Assembly: GCF_021440085.1 (NCBI RefSeq)
Contig: NZ_JAKCPW010000014.1
Coordinates: 103,023 to 167,022 of the forward strand
Length of the DNA: 64,000 nucleotides
Direction: 5' to 3'
Origin: Dyadobacter sp. CY261
GTDB taxonomy: Bacteria; Bacteroidota; Bacteroidia; Cytophagales; Spirosomataceae
Below are positions 17,322 through 25,901 of this stretch, in pieces. The position numbers and the translations under genes were made by a program. Position 1 is the stretch's first letter. Each line of letters opens with the position of its first letter. The notes under the pieces are model-generated. The model was not told the origin of the DNA and searched no databases. It saw only the letters and a program-made list of their open reading frames with translations.

Positions 17322-18650
17322 TCAGAGGAAACGGCTGATCAGATTTTCCAGGTATTCCTGTTTGCCGGAAGTGGTTGCGGGCTCGCCTTTGGTAGCAGCG
17401 TGCTCGAAGAGGTCTTCCAGTTTCAGTGCGCCTTTTTCATATTCGGCACCTTTGCCGCCGTCGAAGCTTGCGTAGCGGTTTTTGCGGATTTTCTCATATT
17501 CACCGTTTTGGATGATTTTGTCGGCAATAACCAATGCACGTGCCACGGTGTCGATACCGCCGATGTGTGCGTGGAACACATCGTCCACATCGGTCGAGTT
17601 GCGACGGCGTTTCGCGTCGAAGTTGATACCACCACCCTGCAATCCGCCTGCATTCAGGATCACGAGTAATGCCCGTGTCCATTCAGCCACGTCGTTCGGG
17701 AACTGGTCGGTATCCCAGCCGTTTTGGTAATCTCCGCGGTTAGCGTCGATTGAGCCCAGGATGCCTGCGTCGGCAGCTACCTGCAATTCGTGTTCGAAAG
17801 TATGGCCGGCCAATGTGGCGTGGTTTACTTCGAGGTTCAGGCTGAAATCACCGAGCAGGTCATGCTGGCGCAGGAAGCCGATCACGGTCGCTGCGTCATA
17901 GTCGTATTGGTGCTTGGTAGGCTCGCAAGGTTTTGGCTCGATGAAGAATTTACCTTTGAAACCATTGGCACGGGCATAAGCCACGGAGATTTTCAGGATT
18001 TGCGCAAAGTGCTCCTGCTCGCGTTTCATGTCGGTGTTCAAAAGGCTCATGTAGCCTTCGCGACCACCCCAGAACACGTAGTTTTCACCGCCTAATGCAA
18101 TCGTCGCATCCAATGCCATTTTGACTTGCGCACCGGCATGTGCCACTACGTCGAAATCAGGGTTAGTGGAAGCACCGTTCATATAGCGATGGTGACTGAA
18201 AAGGTTGGCAGTTCCCCAAAGTAGCTTCACGCCGGAATCCTTCTGCTTTTGTCCCAGATATTCAGTCAGGGCTTGCAGGCGCTTTTCGTTGGTACGAACG
18301 TCGTCGGCATAATCCACCACATCCAGATCGTGGAAGCAATAGTAAGGCAGGCCCAGTTTGGTAATGAACTCAAATGCAGCGTCAGCTTTGTCTTTGGCGC
18401 GGTCAACGGCATCAGGTTTTTTATCCCATGGGTAAAAAAGTGTAGGTCCGCCAAAAGGGTCGAGACCTGCCCCGCAGAAAGTATGCCAGTAAGCCACCGC
18501 GAAACGCAAGTGGTCTTTCATCGTTTTGCCAGCGATGATACGGTTTTCATCGTACCAGCGGTAAGCCAGTGGATTGTCAGTTTCGGGCCCTTCATAAGCG
18601 ATTTTGCCGATGCCCTTGAAATACTCCTGTTCTCCGAGTAGAATGCTCAT
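17322..18650 (-). CDS. xylA: Xylose isomerase
   Basis: 442 residues, the usual length of class II enzymes. Interconverts D-xylose and D-xylulose (and glucose/fructose) using two divalent metal ions in the cytoplasm. Signatures include FCGAGLDPFGG, YYCFHDLDV with the catalytic His, FFIEPKPCEPTKHQYD with metal ligands, and NLEVNHATLAGHTFEHEL. Start ATG 18650 gives MSILLGEQEYFKGI, typical of the family. No xylulokinase, xylose transporter or XylR lies beside it, so it appears as a single-gene unit with its own terminator; its partners must be elsewhere. Confidence 0.97.
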   Translation of the reverse strand: MSILLGEQEYFKGIGKIAYEGPETDNPLAYRWYDENRIIAGKTMKDHLRFAVAYWHTFCGAGLDPFGGPTLFYPWDKKPDAVDRAKDKADAAFEFITKLGLPYYCFHDLDVVDYADDVRTNEKRLQALTEYLGQKQKDSGVKLLWGTANLFSHHRYMNGASTNPDFDVVAHAGAQVKMALDATIALGGENYVFWGGREGYMSLLNTDMKREQEHFAQILKISVAYARANGFKGKFFIEPKPCEPTKHQYDYDAATVIGFLRQHDLLGDFSLNLEVNHATLAGHTFEHELQVAADAGILGSIDANRGDYQNGWDTDQFPNDVAEWTRALLVILNAGGLQGGGINFDAKRRRNSTDVDDVFHAHIGGIDTVARALVIADKIIQNGEYEKIRKNRYASFDGGKGAEYEKGALKLEDLFEHAATKGEPATTSGKQEYLENLISRFL

Positions 18651-18826
18651 TTTAATGTAGTTAATCGTTTTTTAAGGCTAAACAAGAAATGCCGAAGCGA
18701 AGCAATAAGGAACGCCATCGTCCCTTCTTCAATCCTCCCTTTTCTCCTTTATTAATTAATAAGTGTAGGATTGACATTTCATACTGCAATACTATCACTT
18801 TTTTCGGAAAATTTTGCAGTACAAAT
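18651..18826. other. xylA upstream region
   Basis: 176 bp with no gene. It contains a C/T-rich run at 18720-18750 of the same style as 1100-1136. No clear consensus promoter was recognised; the xylA promoter must lie here. Confidence 0.4.
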
Positions 18827-18863
18827 AAAAAGAGGAGCAGATTTAATTTCTGCTCCTCTTTTT
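18827..18863. terminator. Terminator after ppiD-like gene
   Basis: Perfect 14-bp arms AAAAAGAGGAGCAG / CTGCTCCTCTTTTT, T-rich on both strands. It ends the foldase transcript and shields the xylA promoter region. Confidence 0.85.
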
Positions 18864-18887
18864 TGCTGAGATTTTTACTGAAGTCGA

Positions 18888-21005
18888 TCAGAAGAATTTC
18901 GCGCGGTGATCTTCGATTTTGGCGTTCTCACGAATGGCCTCGTTTACCAGGTAAGACATACGGCTTTCCAGTGACTGGGTCAGTTGTGTTTTGTACTGTG
19001 TAAAGTCTGCTATTTTCGGAGCGTCGGTTTTGTTGATCAGTTCCACCACAAACACACCGTTTTCACCGGTGAACACACCCGATTTCTGACCTGCCTTCAA
19101 ACCGAATGCTTTTCCAAGCGCGATAGGATCGAAACCAGCGCTGGTCAGGAAGCCTGTGGCAAGAGAAATGTCGTTAGCGGATTCAACCAATGCACCAGCA
19201 CCATATTTTTTGGCGATATCTTCGAGTGATCCGGTGGCGCCTTTGAGCTTAGCAGTGATTTGCTCTGCTTTAATCTGGTTACGGACTTTGGTAGTCAGCT
19301 CGTCGCGGAAATCATCCACCTTCACATCTTTCGCGTCCGATTTGCCGGTCAATACCGCTACTACATATTGTTCTTCTGTTTCAAAAACAGGTGATACGTT
19401 TGACGTTTTAGTGTCGTCTTTGAATGCCCATCTTACGATTTCACGTGCATTCTGGATAGCATTGATATTCGTTGCCGATTCAGGAATGCGGTTTGCATTC
19501 GCCAGAACCAACGCTTTGTTCTTCTTAACAGCTTCTTCGAATTGTTCGCGGCTTTTTACCGTGTTGGCAAACTCATCCGCTTTTCTGTAAGCCTCGTCGC
19601 GGGTTGCCTGGCTTGGCGCGATCGTTTTACCGATTGTCGCGATGCGGTACAACGTGTTTGTTTTCGGGGCAGTTACTTTAATGATGTGAAATCCAAACTG
19701 GCTTTCTACCAGACGTGGGATCAGACCAGGGGCAGATGCCGAGAAAACAGCTTCTTCAAATGGCTTTACCATCGCCCCGTTGTTCTGGAAGTAACCCACA
19801 TCACCGCCACGCTGTGCCGAACCAGGGTCAGCGCTGGATGTTGCCGCCAGCGCTTCGAAGTTAGCGCCTGCTTTAATTTGTGCAAGAATGCCTTCTGCTT
19901 TCGTGCGAGCGGCAGTTTTCGCAGAGTCCGACTGGTTTTCCGCACGGATCAGGATGTGGCTCGCTTTTGCCGAGTACACGGAATCAGCACGGGTTCCGCC
20001 GTATTTGTAGATATAATAGGTATTGCCTTCACGGTAAGGTCCGTAAACACCACCCGGAACGAATGTTTTTACAGCTTCTTTCAACTGGTCGGTCATGGTA
20101 GCGTACGACTGGTTGATCGGTGTAGGAATGTCGCTGTTCATCGCAGCGAATGCTGAGTCGCTTTGTGCGGTAGCAAGGCCGCGTGCGAGTTCTTTGATCT
20201 CGTTGTACAACGCAGCGCTGTCGTCTTTCGCAGGCTGAACCGGGAACGTTACGTACTCGATTGAGCGGGTATCGGTTCCTTTATATTCTTTTTTGTGCGC
20301 CCCAAGGTATTCTTCGAGCTGCGCATCTGTTACTTTAATGGTAGTATCTACAACCGAGAAATAAGGTACATAAAGGTAACGCAGGTTGGCTTTGGTATTT
20401 TGCGCTATGTACTCTTTTTCAGATTGTGCTTTCGGAATGTACGTCGAAAGGCGAAGCATATTTTCATATTTCGCGCGGGTACGTTCTTCCCGAAGGCTGT
20501 TCTCGAAGTTTTCCCACGATTTTTGTTGTTCCAGGGGAAGTGTCTTGAGGTTTTTCAGGTAGTTGATCACCGCATTCTTGTCGAAACGGCCAGTGGTCGG
20601 ATCTGAAAAAGCTTGCAGAATCGATGGGCTGATGTGGTTGCCCTGCACCATATCGTACAGTTCTTCGTCGGTTACGTTCAGTCCCAGTTTATCGTATTGC
20701 TTTTTGTAAGCAATGTCCACCACGAATTGGTTCCACGCCTGATCTCTCAGCGAAGCCAGTTCGCCTTCATTCAGGCTGCGACCCGACTGTGCCTCGTAAT
20801 TCTGGCGGAACCCGTCTACCCGGCTTTGAAAATCTTTGATATTAATTTCTTTCCCGGCAATCTCTCCCACAGTCTGGTTGTCGTTGCCGCCCAAGAGGGA
20901 ATTAGGGCCCAGCAAATCGCCTCCAACCATAAAAAGAATTAAACTGATAGCGATAACCGTAACGGCTATCCCGGATTTTTCTCTGATTTTGTTAATTAAA
21001 GCCAT
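18888..21005 (-). CDS. PpiD/SurA-type peptidyl-prolyl cis-trans isomerase
   Basis: 705 residues. One N-terminal membrane anchor (about residues 12-30, GIAVTVIAISLILFMVGGDL) is followed by a SurA-N-like chaperone region. A parvulin rotamase domain lies at about 340-440 (ASHILIRAEN, then AATSSADPGSAQRGGDVGYF), with a further parvulin-like region toward the C-terminus. It is a periplasmic foldase tethered to the inner membrane that helps outer-membrane proteins fold, which fits a genome rich in TonB receptors. It stands alone, with its own terminator. Confidence 0.92.
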   Translation of the reverse strand: MALINKIREKSGIAVTVIAISLILFMVGGDLLGPNSLLGGNDNQTVGEIAGKEINIKDFQSRVDGFRQNYEAQSGRSLNEGELASLRDQAWNQFVVDIAYKKQYDKLGLNVTDEELYDMVQGNHISPSILQAFSDPTTGRFDKNAVINYLKNLKTLPLEQQKSWENFENSLREERTRAKYENMLRLSTYIPKAQSEKEYIAQNTKANLRYLYVPYFSVVDTTIKVTDAQLEEYLGAHKKEYKGTDTRSIEYVTFPVQPAKDDSAALYNEIKELARGLATAQSDSAFAAMNSDIPTPINQSYATMTDQLKEAVKTFVPGGVYGPYREGNTYYIYKYGGTRADSVYSAKASHILIRAENQSDSAKTAARTKAEGILAQIKAGANFEALAATSSADPGSAQRGGDVGYFQNNGAMVKPFEEAVFSASAPGLIPRLVESQFGFHIIKVTAPKTNTLYRIATIGKTIAPSQATRDEAYRKADEFANTVKSREQFEEAVKKNKALVLANANRIPESATNINAIQNAREIVRWAFKDDTKTSNVSPVFETEEQYVVAVLTGKSDAKDVKVDDFRDELTTKVRNQIKAEQITAKLKGATGSLEDIAKKYGAGALVESANDISLATGFLTSAGFDPIALGKAFGLKAGQKSGVFTGENGVFVVELINKTDAPKIADFTQYKTQLTQSLESRMSYLVNEAIRENAKIEDHRAKFF

Positions 21006-21143
21006 TTTCTCGATTCAAATTAGTGCGCAAAATAAAAAGTTTTCTTGATGGAATGCAAGGCCTTACACTCCTATTTACAATTATTGGCAACATCCGAGCG
21101 TTGCGCGGCGCATCAGAGCGAACAAGAAGGGGCATTCAAGGCT

Positions 21144-21614
21144 TTAATACATGTGTTTCAGATTGAAAGCGTACAGGATAGCCATAAAGATGCTAAAAAA
21201 AACACCTGCCATGGCTGTGATGACGCCCATCCAGCCACCGATCATCAATAACGGGGCCGCAAATGCGACGGCTATGCCACCCAGGTAGAGGTAATATCCC
21301 CGTCTCTGGAGATTCCACATCAGATAAGCCGCATACAATGACAGTGACTCAAAAATAAGCATGATGATGGCGCCGGTTTTGATATTTTCGGCGGTAGTTT
21401 GCTCAATCACCGCTTCGAACATCCTGTCCATGGTTTTGGCCTCGGCGGTTTGTTGCTGGCGGTCGAGGTTTTCACGGACGGCTTCAAACGTTTCGCGCGT
21501 TTTGTCGGCGGTAATGCCGGGGTTCCAGAGTCTTTCGGACTGGGTCCAAAGCCCTGAAACGGCACTCATGAAGGTAAGAAAACACAAAATGGTAAGGAAC
21601 GTGGGGCGATTCAC
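21144..21614 (-). CDS. Small four-helix membrane protein of unknown function
   Basis: 156 residues. An N-terminal membrane helix (about 5-24) is followed by a soluble charged loop (about 30-85, EAVRENLDRQQQTAEAKTMDRMF) and three closely spaced membrane helices (about 88-150: IIMLIFESLSLYAAYLMW, YLGGIAVAFAAPLLMIGGW, ITAMAGVFFSIFMAILYAF). I recognise no domain. Proteins with this pattern are common as unnamed genes in Cytophagales. It is divergent from the SCP2 gene. Confidence 0.7.
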   Translation of the reverse strand: MNRPTFLTILCFLTFMSAVSGLWTQSERLWNPGITADKTRETFEAVRENLDRQQQTAEAKTMDRMFEAVIEQTTAENIKTGAIIMLIFESLSLYAAYLMWNLQRRGYYLYLGGIAVAFAAPLLMIGGWMGVITAMAGVFFSIFMAILYAFNLKHMY

Positions 21615-21701
21615 AGCAGCACTCTTTCAGTTAGTAACGATCAGCAGATTGTCTGATGATGGATGTAAAATTTGCGGTTTTCGGTGAAAACACCAAAGGC
21701 A

Positions 21702-21732
21702 TTTGAATATTCTTCCAGCGGGCATACATTTG
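21702..21732 (+). promoter_or_regulatory. Consensus Bacteroidota promoter for the SCP2 gene
   Basis: TTTG at 21702-21705, a 19-base spacer and a perfect TACATTTG at 21725-21732. This matches the Bacteroidota sigma-70 consensus (TTTG, about 19, TAnnTTTG). Transcription would begin near 21739, about 40 bases before the ATG. Confidence 0.7.
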
Positions 21733-21779
21733 TCGTTTTTTAATCCAATAAAACTCAAATTCTCTAACAAACGGTACTT

Positions 21780-22082
21780 ATGAGCCTTCAAATCCTGACT
21801 GACCGCATTGCAAATATCCTTGGAACTGATAGCGGACTGGATGCCACGGTCAAATTTGTGACCGACGAGGGTGTCCTGTTCATCGATGGCAAATCGGTAC
21901 CGAACAGCGTTTCGAATACCGATGCGGAAGCAGATTGCATATTCGAAGTGTCGGTTAAAAACGCATTGAAACTCATTGACGGCGATCTGAATGCCATGAT
22001 GGCGCTTATGACCGGGAAGCTTAAAATAGATGGCGATATGGGCGTGGCAATGAAGATCGCAGAAACGTTCGGACGCCGATAG
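21780..22082 (+). CDS. SCP2 sterol-binding domain protein
   Basis: 100 residues forming one SCP2 domain. The family signatures are visible: TVKFVTDEGVLFIDG, then DCIFEVSVKNALKLIDGDLNAMMALMTGKLKIDGDMGVAMKI. These domains bind lipids or acyl chains in a hydrophobic cavity; in bacteria the stand-alone form has no firm role. It has a strong promoter of its own. The Gfo/Idh gene follows after 64 bp on the same strand and may share the transcript. Confidence 0.9.
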   Translation: MSLQILTDRIANILGTDSGLDATVKFVTDEGVLFIDGKSVPNSVSNTDAEADCIFEVSVKNALKLIDGDLNAMMALMTGKLKIDGDMGVAMKIAETFGRR

Positions 22083-22146
22083 TAGGCTTTGAAGCCGGAT
22101 GCCTTTTTTCTTGACACCATAGTTTTCAACAAACGATCACACAAAT

Positions 22147-23595
22147 ATGGAGCAGGAGAAGGTATCCGGAAAATCTATCAAAAGAAGGGATTTTATGAAA
22201 ACCGGCGCATTGGCGGCTGGCAGTTTCATGATCGTTCCCCGCCATGTGCTGGGGCGTGGTTTTATTCCTCCGAGCGACAAGCTCAATATCGCTGCCGTTG
22301 GCTGTGGCGGCAAAGCGGATGTGAATATCCGGCAAGCCTTTAACAACGGTACAGAAAATATCGTCGCGCTGTGTGATGTCGATGACCGCCAATCCGAAAA
22401 GTACCGCAAGCAATTTCCCAATGCACCTTATTATAAGGACTTCCGTAAGATGTTCGAGAAGGAAGCTAAGAATTTCGATGCTGTACTCGTCACCACGCCC
22501 GATCACATGCATTACCCGATCGCGATCGCCGCAATGGAGTTGGGAAAGCATGTGTATGTTGAAAAACCTCTGACAAAAGACATCTGGGAAGCCAGAAAAC
22601 TAACTGAGGCCGCTAAAAAATACAAGGTAGTAACCCAAATGGGCAACCAGGGCAGCAGCAGCGATGGCACCCGCAATACGGAAGCGCTGGTACAATCCGG
22701 CGCCATCGGCGATGTGCATACCATCGAAGTGTGGACGGACCGGCCCGTTTGGCCGCAAGGCGTCAAATCTCCCAAAGACAAAGGCGAGTCTCAGCCCGTT
22801 CCCTCCGGCGTAGACTGGGACCTGTGGCTCGGCACTGCCCCCAAACGTGACTACCACGAAGCCTACATGCCGTTCCGCTGGCGTGGTTACTGGGATTTCG
22901 GTACGGGCGCACTGGGCGACATGGGCTGTCACTTCATCGACGTACCATTCCGTGCGCTGAAATTAGGTTACCCGACTTCCGTCGAATGCAGTGTGGGCTC
23001 GGTTTATGCGGATTTCTTTCAACAGGCATTCTTCGACGATCTCTGTCCGCCTTCGGCCAATATCCATTTAAAATTCGCCTCAAAAACACCAGGAAAGGAA
23101 ATCAGTTTCAACTGGTACGACGGCGGAATGCGTCCGCAATTGCCGGATGGCTGCGATTATAAAACCGTTTTCGGCAGTGTCGACGGGGGGATATTATTCA
23201 TTGGAACAAAAGGTATTATCAGTGCTGAAATGTTTGGGGAGAACCCAAGGCTCTGGCCGGAAAAGAAATTTGAGAACGTCCGGATCGGCACCAAGCCGCG
23301 TGCATTGGTGCCGGGTGGATGGGAAGGACATCAGCAGCAGTTTGTACAAGCCTGTAAAAAGGGATATGGGGCTTATACCAGCTCGTCGTTCGATCAGGCG
23401 GGGCCATTGACGGAGATTGTTCTTATGGGAAATTTAGCAGTGCGCTCCTATTTGCACCGAGAGGCTAAGGCCGATGGTAAAGGCTACACATTCCCGGGCC
23501 GCCAGCGGTTGCTGTGGGATGGGGCAAATATGAAAATTACGAATTTCGATGTGGCGAATCAGTTTGTCAAAAGAGAATATCGGACGGGGTGGTGA
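22147..23595 (+). CDS. Gfo/Idh/MocA family oxidoreductase, exported (Tat-type signal)
   Basis: 482 residues. Residues 11-45 hold a Tat-like signal (IKRRDFMKTGALAAGSFMIV). The NAD(P)-binding Rossmann fold follows (LNIAAVGCGGKADVNI), and EKPLTKDIWEA, with the conserved Lys of the family, is near residue 140. The C-terminal part is the substrate-binding alpha/beta domain. Exported members of this family in Bacteroidota act on sugars or sugar derivatives and are often linked with 3-keto-glycoside chemistry; the substrate here is unknown. It belongs to the ~450-480-residue subgroup, distinct from the shorter members at 57365 and 61718. Confidence 0.9.
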   Translation: MEQEKVSGKSIKRRDFMKTGALAAGSFMIVPRHVLGRGFIPPSDKLNIAAVGCGGKADVNIRQAFNNGTENIVALCDVDDRQSEKYRKQFPNAPYYKDFRKMFEKEAKNFDAVLVTTPDHMHYPIAIAAMELGKHVYVEKPLTKDIWEARKLTEAAKKYKVVTQMGNQGSSSDGTRNTEALVQSGAIGDVHTIEVWTDRPVWPQGVKSPKDKGESQPVPSGVDWDLWLGTAPKRDYHEAYMPFRWRGYWDFGTGALGDMGCHFIDVPFRALKLGYPTSVECSVGSVYADFFQQAFFDDLCPPSANIHLKFASKTPGKEISFNWYDGGMRPQLPDGCDYKTVFGSVDGGILFIGTKGIISAEMFGENPRLWPEKKFENVRIGTKPRALVPGGWEGHQQQFVQACKKGYGAYTSSSFDQAGPLTEIVLMGNLAVRSYLHREAKADGKGYTFPGRQRLLWDGANMKITNFDVANQFVKREYRTGW

Positions 23596-23614
23596 TTGGA
23601 TGCCTAGTGAAACC

Positions 23615-23654
23615 GTTACTGTCACCCTGAGCGTAGTCGAAGGGTGACAGTAAC
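23615..23654. repeat. REP-like palindrome, possible bidirectional terminator
   Basis: Perfect 14-bp arms GTTACTGTCACCCT / AGGGTGACAGTAAC around GAGCGTAGTCGA. It lies between convergent genes, so it could end both transcripts. It shares the CCTGAGCG and GTCGA cores with other palindromes in the window. Confidence 0.75.
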
Positions 23655-23696
23655 GTACAGCACTCGGGGCAATGTGCCATTTCGCCATTGCACATT

Positions 23697-24416
23697 TCAC
23701 AACTCCAATTCCCGCAAATACATCTGGATCGTATTTTCCAATCCTATATATAATGCATCGCAGATCAACGCATGGCCGATGGAAACTTCGTCCATCCAGG
23801 GGATGCTTTGTTTGAGAAAATGTAGGTTGTCGAGGCTGAGGTCGTGGCCGGCGTTGAGGCCCAAGCCCACTTCACGCGCTTTTTCGGCAGCTTTTACAAA
23901 AGGGAGCACCGCTTTCTGGCGGTTTTCGAAGTAGCCTGCCGCGAATGGTTCGGTATAAAGCTCAACGCGGTCGGCGCCGCAGATTTTGGCACCTTCCACC
24001 ATTTCTTCATCGGGATCTACAAAAACCGAAACACGGATTCCGGCGGATTTGAATATGCCCACCAGGTCGGTCAGTTGCGTGCGGTGGGTGATGGTGTCCC
24101 AGCCAGCATTGGAAGTAATGGCTCCTAGTGCATCGGGAACGAGGGTTACCTGGTCGGGTTTGTTAGCCAGCACAAGCTCCACAAATTTTTTTTCCGACGG
24201 GTTGCCTTCGATATTGAACTCGGTAGTTACGAATTCGCGGAGATCGTACACATCCTGGTAGCGAATATGCCGCTCGTCGGGCCGGGGATGCACTGTGATG
24301 CCCTGCGCACCAAAACGCTCGCAGTCCAGCGCAACTTTCAATACATTAGGATTGTCACCACCACGGGAGTTGCGAAGGGTGGCGATCTTGTTAATGTTTA
24401 CGCTTAGACGGGTCAT
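23697..24416 (-). CDS. pdxJ: Pyridoxine 5'-phosphate synthase
   Basis: 239 residues, the normal length. Condenses 1-deoxy-D-xylulose 5-phosphate with 3-amino-2-oxopropyl phosphate to give pyridoxine 5'-phosphate, the last ring-forming step of the DXP-dependent vitamin B6 pathway. Signatures: LSVNINKIATLRNSRGG at the N-terminus, GITVHPRPDERHI, ELYTEPFA and LGLNAGHDLSLDNL. A cytoplasmic TIM barrel. It stands alone; no other pdx gene is in view. Confidence 0.97.
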   Translation of the reverse strand: MTRLSVNINKIATLRNSRGGDNPNVLKVALDCERFGAQGITVHPRPDERHIRYQDVYDLREFVTTEFNIEGNPSEKKFVELVLANKPDQVTLVPDALGAITSNAGWDTITHRTQLTDLVGIFKSAGIRVSVFVDPDEEMVEGAKICGADRVELYTEPFAAGYFENRQKAVLPFVKAAEKAREVGLGLNAGHDLSLDNLHFLKQSIPWMDEVSIGHALICDALYIGLENTIQMYLRELEL

Positions 24417-24427
24417 GGATGTGTAAT

Positions 24428-24497
24428 GTTGAATGACTGAATGATTGAATGACTGGATGCTGCTATTGTGTGAATGTGTGAATGAATTTTGAATGAC
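24428..24497. repeat. GAATGA-type heptamer repeats, left arm
   Basis: Tandem variants of TGAATGA / TGAATGT repeated with 7-8 base spacing. Its reverse complement matches 24757-24809 (shared CATTCAATCATTCA and CATTCAAAATTC), so the pair forms long inverted repeats bracketing about 260 bp. Confidence 0.7.
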
Positions 24498-24542
24498 TTC
24501 TTAACGGGTTGTCGGGGAACGGGGGAACCGAATGGTTGAGTG

Positions 24543-24577
24543 TTTGAACTGAGTTTTCGGGTGAATCATTAACTTTG
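24543..24577 (+). promoter_or_regulatory. Candidate promoter for yqeY-cvpA
   Basis: TTTG at 24543-24546 and a perfect TAACTTTG at 24570-24577, separated by 23 bases (the upper limit of the usual range). The leader to yqeY would be about 235 bases and would include the right repeat arm. On the opposite strand, TAAATTTG (24589-24596) may be the -10-type box for pdxJ. Confidence 0.4.
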
Positions 24578-24756
24578 CCGCTCAGTTACAAATTTAGCAT
24601 TTGAGTCTACTAAAAACACTTGCACAGCTAAATTTAGGCCTAGATCAATTTAATCACAACAAATAACCGAATGGTAACGCTTGACGATAACATTCATTCA
24701 TGGCTCCGGCGGTCGGGCACACATTGACTTATTCAAATTCTGACATCGCTCCGGCG

Positions 24757-24809
24757 ACTCATTCACTCATTCAAAATTCTGACATTCAATCATTCAATCA
24801 TTCAAAATT
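24757..24809. repeat. ATTCAATC-type heptamer repeats, right arm
   Basis: Tandem CATTCAATCATTCAATC and related units ending 8 bases before the yqeY start codon. Complementary to 24428-24497. If transcribed with yqeY, the repeats form part of the leader. Confidence 0.7.
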
Positions 24810-24817
24810 AATTACCA

Positions 24818-25267
24818 ATGTCACTAAAAACCCAAGTAGAATCAGGCATTAAGGACGCGATGCGTGCTAAGGATCAGGATACATTACGTGCTTTGCGCGC
24901 GATTAAGTCGCTTATTTTGCTGGAAGAGACCAAAGGCGGCGCCAGTGGAGAGCTTTCGGCTGAGGACGAATTAAAATTACTGACCAAAGCGGCCAAGCAG
25001 CGCCGGGAATCGGCTGATATTTACAAAACACAGGGCCGCCCGGATTTGCTGGAGAAAGAAGAGGCTGAACTGGCTGTGATCGAACAATTTCTGCCGAAGC
25101 AACTGAGCGAGGACGAAGTGAAAACGAAATTGCAGGAAATCATCGCCCGCGTGGGAGCTTCCGGCCCTTCCGACATGGGCAAAGTAATGGGCGTTGCTAC
25201 CAAAGAACTGGCCGGACAGGCCGAAGGGCGTGTTGTTTCCGCATTGGTGAAGGCATTGCTCGCATGA
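24818..25267 (+). CDS. yqeY: GatB/YqeY domain protein
   Basis: 149 residues covering one complete YqeY domain, related to the C-terminal tRNA-binding tail of GatB. It starts MSLKTQVESGIKDAMRAKDQDTL and holds EQFLPKQLSEDE and GPSDMGKVMGVATKEL, typical of the family. Thought to bind tRNA or help amidotransferase-type reactions; the exact role is not settled. Its stop overlaps the start of cvpA (ATGA), so the two are translationally coupled. Confidence 0.93.
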   Translation: MSLKTQVESGIKDAMRAKDQDTLRALRAIKSLILLEETKGGASGELSAEDELKLLTKAAKQRRESADIYKTQGRPDLLEKEEAELAVIEQFLPKQLSEDEVKTKLQEIIARVGASGPSDMGKVMGVATKELAGQAEGRVVSALVKALLA

Positions 25268-25797
25268 AATTACTGGATGTTCTCATCCTTCTTCCCCTGC
25301 TATGGGGCGCATTACATGGCTACCGCAAAGGCCTGCTGATCGAGATTATCGGCATTTTGGGCATGGTGGTAGCCATGGTTTTGGGTTTCAAATTTTTGGG
25401 CCTGGGGATGGAGGTCCTCACGCCGTATTTTAGCGAGGGCGTCGCGCGGAAGATCCTGCCTTATGTGGGTTTTTCGGCAATTTTCTTTCCTACTATTTTT
25501 CTTTTGAACCAATTCGGCTACACCATCCGGCGGTCGCTCAGGTATTCTATTTTGGGTACTTTCGACAGTTTTGCGGGCGCTATGGTAGGCGTTTTTACTT
25601 GGGTTTTCGGGATCAGCGTGTTTTTCTGGTTGGTGGATGCCATTGGCGTGAAAATACCCGCGCACCGAACCGAGGATACTTATCTTTACCCGCTCGTAGT
25701 GCCCGTTGCCCCCACGGTAATCACCAAAGCATTATCATTAATGCCCCAGGGCACCGACATTATCCGCGACTGGAAACGTGATTATCTCGAAAATTGA
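25264..25797 (+). CDS. CvpA family membrane protein
   Basis: 177 residues with four hydrophobic helices: residues 1-20, 27-50, about 67-85 and about 103-125. The N-terminus (KLLDVLILLPLLWGALHGYRKGLLIEIIGILG) is characteristic of CvpA, a family first linked to colicin V production and later to envelope homeostasis. Overlaps yqeY by 4 bases. Confidence 0.9.
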   Translation: MKLLDVLILLPLLWGALHGYRKGLLIEIIGILGMVVAMVLGFKFLGLGMEVLTPYFSEGVARKILPYVGFSAIFFPTIFLLNQFGYTIRRSLRYSILGTFDSFAGAMVGVFTWVFGISVFFWLVDAIGVKIPAHRTEDTYLYPLVVPVAPTVITKALSLMPQGTDIIRDWKRDYLEN

Positions 25798-25843
25798 ACT
25801 TTCGAATTTCTGTCCGGGTTAAACTTTCATCATTGACTTTCAG

Positions 25844-25851
25844 TACCTTTG
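25844..25851 (+). promoter_or_regulatory. -7 box for rlmN
   Basis: Perfect TACCTTTG followed by GCA, 50 bases before the rlmN start. No TTG lies at the proper distance upstream, so only the -7 element is supported. The same octamer precedes the gene at 58913-59290. Confidence 0.45.
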
Positions 25852-25901
25852 CAGAAAATTACAGTTGAATGCCCTGTGTGTTTGACAGATTATAGCAGAA
25901 A

